Shown one piece after another: positions 22,200 to 33,990 of a stretch of 64,000 nt of DNA; within the stretch, counting starts at the first letter, position 1; every line of letters starts with the position of its first letter. Both the position numbers and the translations under genes were made by a program. Below the pieces are notes generated by a model. That model did not search any database and had not been told where the DNA came from. It was given only the letters and a program-made list of their open reading frames with translations. The DNA comes from Lithospermum erythrorhizon (Eukaryota > Streptophyta > Magnoliopsida > Boraginales > Boraginaceae). Location: positions 1-64,000 of the forward strand of contig JADFUC010000425.1 of the NCBI GenBank assembly GCA_019722365.1. The letters are read 5' to 3'.

Positions 22200-22915
22200 G
22201 ATGGTTTCGTCTTCGTCGATTTTTCTTTCTGTGTTAACCAGGAAGTCATCAACATCCAAGTGGGTGGTATCAAATTGACCATGATTAATTTCTCCCATTT
22301 CTAATGCAAAGTTTGTTTCCACCTTTTTCCTTTGCTTTTCTATCGACCCTCGATAAAAGATCAACAAGATGCTTCGGCACGAGCAAAAATGACCAATGGT
22401 CTTTAACCCACAACGGTAGCATATATTCTACCCATTTATCCTTTGCTTTATTATTGCTCCACTTTACGCCCACGCTCTCCTCGATACGACGGGCGTCCAT
22501 GGTATTGCCGACGAAAAAACCACGGCACTGCCCTCGCCTCGCCCTACCCACCACGATCGCTTACTGTTAATTATCGTGATTCGCCCACGGAACGGGTCGA
22601 TCCAATGACGGACTCATGATTTTTCATCAAGTGCTCATTATTTTGCTCACCTAGTACAGTAACCGACAGTTTGGGAATATCTTTTAAAGCCTTTTTCACA
22701 ATATTGGGCCGCCGCAGGAAAACGTTAGTAATAAGTGAAAAGTGAGAATGTTTTCTAGCATATCTTTTGTCGAAGTGATATTCTCTCCATAACTTCTCAA
22801 CTGCGGAACTAATTCAAAAGAAGGTAATTATACTCACCGACACTTTTAAAATCTCAAAGTCAAACGATCCAAATATAGCGAGCTGGGAGAATAACTGCTT
22901 TCGTGTGGCCATGAT
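22200..22915 (-). pseudogene. Copia gag, decayed
   Basis: On the minus strand, in shifting frames: MATRKQLFSQLA near 22,912, VEKLWREYHFDKRYARKH, a zinc-knuckle-like region followed by THWSF and TPKHLVDL, then NHGQFDTTHLDVDDFLV near 22,240. This matches the gag of a Copia lineage whose gag ends in THLDVSDF-like sequence. An uninterrupted frame at 22,285-22,554 is partly out of register with the true gag frame. Confidence 0.7.
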
Positions 22916-23400
22916 TTTCTTTTTCTATTTTTTTCTTTCAAAGGTCAAGTGGATCTTTTACAAACAGATATTCATTTTTCAATCCTTCGTGGAAGATGGC
23001 GAACACAAGAAGATCACTTGATCGTGAAGCCATTCTAATCTTTTATAAGATCTCCGAGACCATTTGCATCCAAATGAATCTCAACATATAGCACTCCATG
23101 GAAAATAATTTTCCTTAAATGTCAAAGGCCATAAACTCGAAGTTTTGCAAGGTTGGCCATTATGATACTATAATATAAAAATCATACATTTAGTTGAAGA
23201 TATGTTATAAAAATCTCATACCACTAAATCAAATCATGAAACAAAGGCTCAAATAATGAAACTTAAACTCTTAATTTTTAATGTAATAAATTATTTATTG
23301 AAATATTCATAAAGCATAAATTTTGATGTTTATCGGGTTTACATTATTTTAGGCCAAGATTTTGACATCATCGATATTGGTTTACACCCCTATGTGTTAG
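22916..23400. other. AT-rich interval between two retrotransposons
   Basis: Possibly leader sequence of the minus-strand Copia element plus host DNA. No LTR matching 17,800-18,196 is visible and no gene is recognised. Confidence 0.35.
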
Positions 23401-26400
23401 GAAATGTAATAACTGCTAAAAAAAAAAAAAATTAATTAGTTTTTCTGCCTACAAGGATCCGGGGATAAGATAAATAATTTCACGATAATATTATTTCAGA
23501 AAATTTTTTAGTCAATTGTTTATAATTTAGTACTGCTTGTCATGGAAGAATTTTATCTTTAGATCTAGTCGAATGGTCGAATACGCCGAATCGTCGTCAG
23601 AGTATATTTCGCTTTCGAGAATTTAAAGTTTTAATCGTATTTCGCATGATATTATTCGGGGATTGGGTTAAATTTACGTCGGAAATATGCTGCTAAACCG
23701 GTATCGAAAAACTAAACCGAAAAACCGAACGAGAAATGGAAGCAGTTTCGGTAGATATTTTGTGCGGACCCCGAGACTTTTTATGCTTATCCTTGCTGTC
23801 ATCATCCAAAGAAAAAAAATTTCTTCTTCTTCCCATTTAGGTCGAACTCCCTCCTATTTTCCTCAAGGAAATTTCTTCACTTTTCTTCCAAATTTCGCGA
23901 AGCTGTCCTAAAAATTTTCGGGAGAGATTCGTCACTTTCTACGCTTTCGAGGTAAAGAAAGTTCGAATCTTTTGGAGTATTTTCGAAATTTTGTGATTGA
24001 CTTTTGAAATTTGAGTTGACTTTGAGCTGATGTTTATTATGTTATAGAATCACATCTGCTTTAGATTATCGTATAATAGTTGATAATTATCGATGCATGG
24101 GGTTGAAAAAATGCCGAGGATCATAGTTGACTTTTGGTTGACTTTTCCATAACTTAATTTTTATGATGAATCTTAGTCGGGCATGGGTTCTGTGACGATA
24201 TATGCGATGAATTCGTGATTTGTAGCTCGCTTTGAGGACGCATGTCACGAGTTGACTTTTGGGGTTTCAATTGACTTTTACGTGATATTTTTATAAAAAC
24301 TTTAAATGTAGAAGTTGATTGGGGCCTTATCAGAAATTTATCGTAATATTAAATCGCGGATTAAAATTGATTAAAGGGAGTTAGGTTGAAAAAGTGTTAA
24401 TTCCAAGTTGAGTCAGAATTCGATATTTTGGAGTATAGGTTGCTAATTGTGACCTCGACACTAGAATGATTTATGTTGGATCAGAATGAGCAAAGTAATA
24501 AGATGGAATTTTAGCAGTGGATCGACGGTTGCGTCGATGGATTATAATTCGATAGTTAATTGGGCCATGCTAGGACCATGAGAAATCTTTCCGATTAGAG
24601 TTGGTAATGTTTATCCTAGAATGTAATTCTGGTATTAGTTCCCTATATACTTTCGGTGTTCTTAGGCCTCGACTGCTGGGAAGGGCACGCCCGTGATCGC
24701 TAGTTTTCGTGAGGACTTTGTGGATAGTTAGTGTGAGGCGAGTATTTATCTCACGTATTACCTATGTACTTCTTTTTTAAACGGTGTACCGTGCTTATAT
24801 AATATAATTACGTGTAAAAGTATGCATGTGTCTTTGTAATATAATTATGTGAAGGGTGTATATGTCCTCGCGATATGATTATTGGAAACGGTATACATGT
24901 AATGGTTGTACGATTATGTGCGAGCCTAATATGACATGGATTGTGTTTCGCGGGCGTCAAGATTGCCTGAGGTAAAGAATGCCTGAACTCCCAACTTATA
25001 TTTCTCAGATTCTGGGGTGGCCTTGTCGTCACTGGTGGTAGCTACGTACCCTGGTCGGCACTTCAGGGTATTTATGTGGGCCTCACGGCACTTCGCGTAT
25101 TTATGTGGCTTCACGGGCACTCGCGTATTTATGTGGCTTTGCCGGCATTGTGGTATTCATGTGGCCTTGTCGGCGATTGCGATTGATTTACGCTGATGTT
25201 TTAATTGTGCACAATACCGCTTGGGATGGAGTAGTTGGGTTGGGTTATGTACGAAGTTCGAGGCCTTCGAGTATCGTAGCGAATTCTATACTGGATTACT
25301 AGTGATTGTGCGACTCTCCTCTCAGGATACGCATTATCGCCCTATACTACGCATACGCATGTATGACTCTCTCTTTGATCGCTTTGTCGCCAAGGTGATT
25401 GCCGACGTGGGTCTTCATACTACTAAGAGATAGTGCGCGTTTGGCCTTATACTACTAAAAGATAAGAAATAAATAGTCTTTGATCGCTTTGTCGTGTGCA
25501 TCCACGTGGGCCCCATACTACGGTATGGGCCAGCGTTTGCCCTACCACGCATAGCGCTGTACGATCTCCTTTGATCGCTATCGCTAAGGCATTGTCGATG
25601 CGGGCCCTATACTACGGCATAACAGGCGATTTGGCCTTATACTTCGCAGTATAAGAGAAATGTACGAAGTCTTTTGATTACTTTGATACAGGTATCGGTT
25701 GACGTGGGTCTCATACTCACAGATAGCGCGCGTGCCTTATACTTTGTGTATATGCGTGCCTTATACTTTGTGTATAAGCGCGGTTTTGGCCTTTATAACG
25801 CGTATGTCATGGTGGCGACGGGATTAGTCCATTCCTCGTAGACGGATCGGTATACGCCGCATTGTAGGACGGTATAACAGCGGGATACGGTAGAGATAGG
25901 ATCTGGCGACCAGAGGCTCGAGTCGTTGTCGAAGCCCCCGTGGATTTCATTTGGGTGGATTAAAAAGGCTATCTAACCTCTATTATATATTCACGTGTTA
26001 TGCCCGAGACTTCATGTGGAATTATAAGCGTATGACTTTATCCGATAATCCTCGTATACATGTATTTTATTCATATTTGACTACGATGACTATTCCTAAT
26101 CTTTGCTTGCTGCTAGCAATGTTGCTTTGATGGTTATACTTCATTTTTTAAGCTGAAATTTCGTCGGGCAACTATTTTTCTCGTGATACGTATTTATTTT
26201 CGCTTGTACTTTACCGGGGCATTACTCGTTTTGCTAGATATGTTCTATATATCTTAAGTGGCTAATGGACGATACCTTGGAACGAGGACATTAGGGAGTG
26301 TAAATTATAAACCGAAGTTTACGCTAATCATTGATGATGCTTTTTGATGATATTTTATATATATATGGTAGGAAAATGGATTCAAATGTGTTAGTATAAG

Positions 26401-27340
26401 TAATCGATCTAACTACTTAATTCGATACTCAATGGAGGTAAATAAGTTCAGATACTAAATGGAAAACTGGGAAGATAACTGCATTTCTAGGTTATCCGGA
26501 TTCAAGATATATTACTCACCATATTAAGAAATGCATATATTGAAGTTGTCTTATGAGGAAACATTAGTTGTCATAGAGGAGTATGATTGTAAAATGGGAG
26601 TAGTACTTTAAAGTGAACTAAAGATGTTGATTGAAATAGATATAATGAAAGTATGAGAGGTTAAGATATATGTTTAAGTTATTGGCAGGTTTCAGTGTAT
26701 ATTATATTTGGGAATTAATTTATACTGTGAAGATAATGTATAGAGAAATACTCTTGTAATTATGCATCATGAGTAAGTTGTCGAATGAGCGAGTTATCGG
26801 TGTTAGCTTAGGAAAGCCAATAAGGAAAGTTTATTCGTGTCGAGTAACTATAAAAAATAATACTCTTGGGTATATAGTCTCTAAATAAAGTAGAATCTTA
26901 AATTATTCTTATTCGTGCGATCGAGGCTAACTTCTCAGGCTATTTATTTTCACCTTTAGCCGACTTCCTATTTTCCCTACGGCATGCTTTCATGCCCAGT
27001 TGTCATGAATGACCGAGATGCATCGTCGAGAAGCCGCACTGCCAAGATGGCGATGGTGGCTCAAGACCCCTAACAAATTATACTTTTATCTTCAAGTCTC
27101 TCATTAGATGTAATAATTGATTAGTTGACTCGAGTTGTATAACAACAAATTGCTCAGCCGGTATTTATATTACGATTTTCATGCTGTTGTAATTATCAAG
27201 TTAGTTCACCCGACGGACGAAGTTATATTGTTTTATTTATGATGTAAAAGAAGTCATTTTTATTGTTATCCATCACAAGTACTGATTACGCAGGTCAGCG
27301 ACGGGTCCCAACCTCGTGGGGGGCCCACCGCTGGTCATAA
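23401..27340 (+). repeat. left long terminal repeat (copy A)
   Basis: Starts at AATAACTGCTAAAAAAA and ends near the sequence GATTACGCAGGTCAGCGACG. It contains six TTGACTTT motifs at 23,990-24,290, a CG-rich block of TATTTATGTGGC-type repeats (25,020-25,180), a hairpin-rich array (25,335-25,800) and a long AT-rich 3' half. Coding capacity is nil; short open frames are chance. Confidence 0.75.
25335..25800 (+). repeat. degenerate array of TATAC-TACG-GTATA hairpin units (copy A)
   Basis: Repeated blocks of GGCCxTATACTACGGTATA type, spaced about 70-90 bases and joined by segments like CTTTGATCGCTTTGTCG. One unit at 25,508-25,531 is a near-perfect inverted repeat (GGCCCCATAC TACG GTATGGGCC). The same array lies in copy B at about 31,300-31,690. 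Confidence 0.7.
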
Positions 27341-29262
27341 TTCTTTATCGCAGCCCAGTTTATGTTTTCGGCTCAGTGGTTATGCGTGCTCCAGTTCAAA
27401 GTTATAAGTGTGTCAGCGCTGTGAGTCATTTTCCTGTTCGAGTTCATTTCTTTCCTCAACTGGCTGACCGCTGGAGGACGCCCACCAAGATTTCCGACCG
27501 CACGGCGGTCTTACGAGACTACTTTGCATTCGTGTTTTGTGGTGTTATTGATTAAGATGTGTTATATTAGAGATATGCGAAAATGAATTGGGTAATATGA
27601 CGCACGCCGAAGTTATGTATTCTATTGAGACGGGTAAAATAAGTATATACGGAGATCTATGATTTAATGAAAGTAGATATTTAAGCGAGAGATTATATCG
27701 GGAACGATACATGTAACGGGTTAATACGATGCAAGTGTATCGGAAGATATAGAGATATTTCAGTTATCTATATATTTTCGGGGAAATGTCTTAATAGTTG
27801 ATGCTGCAAGACAAAGCACGAGATTTTATGGCGAAAATTAATTATGATATGTGATAATTAATATACGATATACTGAGGTGGAGTCAGAAAGAATATCAAC
27901 GGGTTATAAGTAAGGTTGGGTTAACTAAGACTGATTATAAGGAAGCCGAAACGTGGGTTTGATTGGAAATGATAAATAAGTCGTGGTGAATACAAATCGA
28001 GACCTAATAAGAAAAGAGTTCGGAAGCATCCTCGTTAATAATGCTTGGCAAGAGTTCGTTCGAGTAGAGTGCATCTTTTGTGATAGTAATGATCATTCGA
28101 GGATGTAAACTTAGTTGAAACCTTCGAGACGGGAATACGTGATGAATATGTTCGAGGATTTAAGAAGAGACCTAATTATACCCGAAGTATCGAGAGGAAT
28201 TCAATCGCGCAAATTTGAAGTTGTTGATAAATGGGGCAATCGCTATGAATTTAAGGGTAATAGAAGTTAGTTGAGAAGATTCTCGTGACACGAAGTCATG
28301 GATTAGCAATTGATCGTGTGTAAGATGTTGATCTTTAAAATAATTAAGAATTTCTCTTGGATACTTGGAGTAATTGGGGATTTATCACTGGTTGTTACCT
28401 TATCTACGCTGATTGAAGTATATGAAAAATTGATCGCGATTGTGTATCTCGCGTAATAAACTTATCCGTGGGCTTAATAGTGAAATTAAGTAACGTCAAT
28501 TAACTAAAGGTCATATGCACAGATATTCTGGCTATTTATTTTGTGGTATTCATGTTTGAATATGTATATGATTGGGTGTGTTCAATCGAGTATATTTTGT
28601 GTTATGGACGACTGGTGAATATATTTTTGCGAGAATAGTTCCTATATGAAATTGTTGTATCGTGTACATGGACGCTACGCCGAGATTGGCTGTGTGTACG
28701 ATTGATATTATATGTGTGATTTGTGAATTGTTTGATTTGAGTGATACTAGACGAAAGCGGGCGTTCAAGTATGAAATTTTAAAGTGGTCGAATTGTTATA
28801 TATGATGTTGGTCAGGTTTATTTTTGTAAGTTATTTTATAGCTGTCAGAGGCTGTCCGCGCGCGAGATTTTGTCGCTTACTCAAGTTGGGATTATGTGAT
28901 ATGGAGTATTATGGCGACACAAATTACGAGTGGACAAAGATCGGTATCAAGCAATATGAATTTTAATGTTCGAAGTTGGTATTTTGAGCAATCAGACGTT
29001 TATAATACTAAGATTGATAATGATAATAACAAGCGTAGCAATAAGACGATAAGCTTCAATAGGAAAAATCGCCGTTGAATGTGTGTTATGGTGTAAGAGA
29101 GTCAATCAAATGAAGTCAATCGACATACATATTATGTGGAGCTACGAAGATGCATAATTATATCGGGGAAATTCGAGTAGTGACAAGGCTGAGTTTATCT
29201 CGATGTGATTGTTCTAAATTAAATTTCGGTGACCTAAATTTTATAAGGCGGTAGACAATAAC
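27341..29262 (+). other. internal region between the two long repeats
   Basis: About 1.9 kb, AT-rich. I see no primer-binding site with the TGGTATCAGAGC core and no retrotransposon protein motif. Frames such as 28,784-28,966 are short and unlike known families. Confidence 0.5.
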
Positions 29263-32200
29263 TGCTAAAAAAAAAAAAAAAAAATTTAATTAGTTTTTCG
29301 GTCGGCGGTGGATCCGGGACAGATAAATAATTTCGATGATAATATTGGTTTCAGAAAATTTTTTTAGCCGAATTACATTTATAATTCTAGTAGTGTTCAT
29401 TATGGAAGAATTTTATCTTTAGACGTGAGTCGTATTTATCTAAATACAACGAATCGGTCGGTTGTAGTATATTTCGTTTTGAGAATTTTAAAGTTTTAAT
29501 TTGATGGTACGATATTATTTGGGATTGGGTTAAATTTATGCTGAAGCCAAGGCTATAAACCGGTATTTAAAAACTAAACCGAAACCGAACGAAAGCGAGC
29601 AAGTTCGAGATATTTTTGAAAGTGGGACCCCGCGAGACTTTTTATGCTTATCCTTTAGTGTCATCATCCAAAGAAATTTTTTTTCTTTCTTCTTTTCCTC
29701 CCCACGAGGCCTAACTCCTCCTATTTTCCTCAAGGAAAATTTCTTCAATTTTTCTTCCAAATTTCACAGCTTTGGTCCTAAAATTTCTGAGACTTCTGTC
29801 ATTTCTACGCTTCGAGGCAAGAAAGTTCGAATCTTTTCGAGTATTTCGAAGCCTGGATGTTGACTTTTTGGAAATTTGAGTTGACTTGAGCTGATGCTTA
29901 TTACGTTATGTAATCTTTGCCTACTAAGCTTAGATTATCGATAATAGCTGACATAATTATCGATTTATGGGGGTTGAAAAAATGCCGAGGGATCATAGTT
30001 GACTTTTTATTGACTTTTTCCATAACTTAATTTTACGATGAATCTTAGTGGGCTACATGGGTTCCAAGGGGACGATATACGCGATTTAATTCGTGATTTA
30101 GAGCTCGTCAGGATGTTAAGGTCGAGTTGACTTTTGGGGTTTCAATTGACTTTTTATGTGGATATTTTTATAAAACTTTAAATGTGTGAAGTGAATAAGC
30201 CTTATTTGTAGTTTATTGTATTAAATCGGTGATTTAAAATTGACAAAGCGGAGTTAGTTGAAAAGCGTTAATTCCAAGTCGAAGTTGTAATTGATATTTT
30301 GGAGACATAGTTGCCATCAGTGGACCCGCCGATTAACTAGAATGATTTATAAGTTGGATCAGAATGATAAAGTAATAAGATGGAATTTAGCAGGATCGAC
30401 CTGCCGTTGCTCGGCTGGACAGTAATTGATGGTTTACCCGCCATGTTAGATCATGAAATCTTCCGACAGCTTGGTAATGCTTATTCTAGAACGTAATTTT
30501 GGTATTGGGCTCAAGAGTATACTGGTACTTTAGCTCGATCAAGGGAAAAGTGGCACGTCGTGATCGCGTTTCTTCGTGAGGACTCTTTGGTGATACTAAG
30601 TAGAGGCGGTATTTATCTCACGTATTACCTTACGTGATTTCTTTTAAACGGTAAAATTCGTGCTTATAATATACTATGTGTAAAGTGGTGTACGTGTCTT
30701 TGTACATAATTATGAAGTGGTGTATATGTCCTCGCGATATGATTACGCTGAACGGCATATATGTAATGGTTGTAATGACAGTGAGCCTAATATGATTACG
30801 TGATTGTGTTTCGTATACCAAGATTGGCTTCGAAAGAATGCCTGAACTCCCAACTTGTATTTCAGACTCGTGGGCCTTGTCGTCACTGCGGGTAGCTTAT
30901 GTGGCCTCGCCGGCACTACGCGTATTTACGCGTACTTTGCCGGCACTTGTGGTATTTATGTAATAATTTCATTTCGCATTGTGGTATTTATGTGCTTTGT
31001 CGGTACTCAGGGTATTCATGTGGCCTTTGCTCAAGCGATCAGGATTGACACAAGGGATGTTTTAATTGTGTGTCAGAATACCTGCTTGGGGAGGAGAAGT
31101 TTTGGCCAAGGCACTAGTTTCAGGCCTTGGTATCAAAGCGAATTCTATACTGGATTACTGTGTGATTAAAGTGACTCTCCTTCCTCGGCAGATACGTGTG
31201 ACGCTATCGAATCTCTATACTGCATAACACATGCATTTACTCTCTCAATGCTTTGTTGTGGTGCATTTGCCGATGTCGCCTCTATAACACGAGATAGCGC
31301 TGCTGGTTTGGCCTATACTACTAAAGAAATGTGCGAGTTCTCGATCGCCATTGCAAGATTGCCGACGTGGCCCTATACTACGGTATAGCTACGGCTTGGC
31401 CCTATACTACTCAAGATACAAGGCATGACTCTTTTGATCGCCACAGGCGCATTGTTGACGTGGCCCTATACTACTTCAGATAATACATGATTTGGCCTTA
31501 AGTACTCGGTATAAGAAATGTATGAAGTCTTTTCGATACTTTTGTCGTTGCATTGTTTACGTGGCCCTATACTATGGTATAATAAGGCGCGTGCCTTATA
31601 CTTTGTGTATAGTATATGTGTCTTATACTTTGTGTATAGTCATGTTTTATATTTCTATATGTTAGCCTTATAACGCGGTATAAGCCACAGGTGATTCAAG
31701 GACAGTCCTATTCCTGCAGTAGACGGATTGAGTATACAAGATTGTAGGATGGCATACCGGTGGGGATAATGAGATGTGAGGTTCACGACTAGAAATGGAA
31801 GTCGTCATTGCGCCTGTGGATTTCATTCAAGGACAAGAAGGCTTATCTAACCTCATATATATATTCATGTGTTAAGGCCCGAGACTTCAGGGAATTACGT
31901 TGTATGACTTTATCCGATAAATCCGTATATGTATTTTATTCATTTGACTACGATGACTATTCCTAATCTTGTCATTAAGCAAGAACAAATATTGGCTATT
32001 ATACTTCATTTTTTAAGGCTGAAATTTCGTTTCAAGAACTATTTTTCTTCGTAGATACGGTATTTATTTTCGCCAGCCTTTACCCAAGACATCGGGTTTT
32101 TCATAGATATGTTCTATATACTTTAAGTGGCTAATGGACGGATATTTCGAATGAGGACATTAGGAGCAAAATTATAAATCAAGTTTATGCTAACTGTCAT

Positions 32201-33205
32201 TTATGTCGATGATATTTTATATATATATGGGCGGAAAATGGATTCAAATGTGCGAATATAAGTAATCGATCTAACTACCTAATCTCGATACCACGGAGTA
32301 AATAAGTTCCGCATACCAAAATCCTTAAGATAACTGCATCTAGGTTAACTGATTCAAGATATATTACTCACATTAAGAAACGATATATTCGTGGGCGTCT
32401 TAATGGCGAACATTAGCTGTCATAGGAGGAGTATGATTGCAAATGGGAGTAGTACTTTAAAGTTTAAATCCAAAGATAAGTCGACGAATAGAGTATTAGT
32501 TTGTTATGAGAGGTTAAGATATATGTTTAAGTTATTGTGTGTGTTTGAAAGTATATTATATCGGGGAATTATATACTTCAAAAAAGATAACAGACAGTAA
32601 ATACCTCTTGGTAATTAAGGTGTACTGAGTAAGTTGTTGACGAGCGAGTTATCACTGTGTTGCTTAGAAAGCCAATAAGTGAAAGTTTTATTTGGTGTCG
32701 AAAGAACCTATGTGCAAAATAATACTGGGGTATATACTCTAAATAAGAATCTAAATTATTCTTATTCTATGAATGCGTGAAGGAATTTCTCATATTTTCA
32801 CCTGCCTTTTAGGTCACTTCCTATTTTCTCCCGCATGGCCGGGCGTTTTCATGCCTGCGCTATTATGAACGACCGAGACGATTGGCCGCAAGAGTCGCTG
32901 CACTTAAGATGCATGGTCAAGACCAACAAATATAATACTTTTATCTTCTTGAAGTCTCTCGTTGTATGTAATAATTATTATCGACTCGAGTCAGATAACA
33001 AATTGTTTTGATGTGTATTTATATTAGCGATTTTCATGTTGGTTGGTATTTCATTTGCTATTTCACCCGGATTTTGATCTAGCTTATATTGTTTTATTTA
33101 TTTATGTAAAAGTTAAGCTATTTTATTGTTATCCATCGCCGCATGCATCGATTACGCAGGCCATGACGGCCCCAACTCGTGCCCACCCGGCGCGGCCGTT
33201 ATACG
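29263..33205 (+). repeat. right long terminal repeat (copy B)
   Basis: Collinear with copy A: the same poly(A) start, six TTGACTT-type motifs at 29,860-30,160, CG-rich TATTTATGTGG blocks at 30,880-31,030, the hairpin array at 31,300-31,690, the ATATTTTATATATATATGG block at 32,211, and an end near CGATTACGCAGGCCATGACG. Differences from copy A are mostly short insertions and deletions, often at CG-containing sites. Confidence 0.75.
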
Positions 33206-33660
33206 TAAAAGAAACAAAGTTAAACACAAGTGGAAGAAGAAACCAATATTTTTGCTCTTCAATTAAATTTGTCGGCTCTTCCAACTACACTAGTTTATAT
33301 GATTATGGTTGGAAGAAACCAATAAAGAAACACAAATCTATTTTTTCGATTAGACTAATAAATCTATGTCTGCGTAATCATATTATGAAACTTTGTATTG
33401 ATCCTCAATCATTAAATCAACTATTTTGGTACGTAATAATATAGGTTGAATATAACATGAAACAAATGGATCATCACACATCATCAATATATAAATGATA
33501 CCATTACGAAAAGAATCATTGATCTATATTATATATAAATGAACTGAAGTAATATTCGCCAAGAAATAAAATAATCAACTAGAGGTTTTAATAGTCAAAT
33601 GTAATATTATATTTCAAGAATAAAAATAACTGTAGGATGAACAATTATATTATACTCCCC

Positions 33661-33990
33661 AGAGTAAATATTATATCATGGATGTTTCACAACTGCTGCC
33701 TTTGCTTACCAAGAAGTTTTAAACGATCATTTGAAAGAATCAAATAGTGCTACTTATTTTCCAAGCTTAGTTAGTTACCTTATTATTGTATCTTAAGTTC
33801 ATAACAAAGTGTGCCTCATTGTGAACAGATTCTGGCCATTCCAAAAGAAGAAATCATCCCTCATACAGCTTTACTCCGTCTATTCATAATACGTTATCGC
33901 ATCACCAAGCCTCCTCCAGGTAATTTTATTTCAACTTCAAGATGAGCTATTAAAGATTTTTTCATGATAATATTATATTTCCAATCTCGA
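33661..33990 (+). repeat. 5' LTR of the plus-strand Copia relic
   Basis: Matches the 3' LTR at 39,299 in order. Sequence continuing to about 34,090 (AATATGTTAGCATACTAATT, then GAATCTATCATTGAAATA) is found inverted at 40,790-40,870. Confidence 0.65.

Larger units (their letters stand above)
17800..22915 (-). mobile_element. Ty1/Copia retrotransposon, degraded, minus strand
   Basis: Reading the minus strand from 22,915 the domain order is gag, GAG-pre-integrase, integrase, reverse transcriptase, RNase H end, polypurine tract, 3' LTR. This order (integrase before reverse transcriptase) defines Copia. All domains carry stops and frameshifts. No matching 5' LTR is visible between 22,916 and 23,400, so the element seems 5'-truncated. 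The LTR edge near 17,800 is approximate. The 3' LTR and leader belong to the same family as copies at 33,661, 39,299 and 41,181. Confidence 0.88.
23401..33205 (+). mobile_element. LTR retrotransposon with about 3.9 kb LTRs and a 1.9 kb non-coding core (Gypsy/Tekay-like or LARD)
   Basis: Two direct repeats, 23,401-27,340 and 29,263-33,205, align in order along their full length, with many small indels. The sequence just before the second copy, TTATAAGGCGGTAGACAATA, resembles the polypurine tract and LTR start of plant chromoviruses of the Del/Tekay group, whose LTRs are very long. The core between the copies has no recognisable gag, protease, reverse transcriptase or integrase. The element is therefore non-autonomous, either a deletion derivative or a LARD-type element. 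Family assignment is an inference; the repeat pair is directly visible. Confidence 0.7.

Noticed and set aside
22285..22554. Open frame with HWSF and LPLW motifs resembling a Ulp1-type protease
   Set aside because: The other frame reads as Copia gag with PKHLVDL and THLDVDDF, so the apparent protease motif is a frame shadow.
27316..27555. 79-codon frame at the end of the left long LTR as a retroviral gag start
   Set aside because: No gag motif, and no primer-binding site precedes it.
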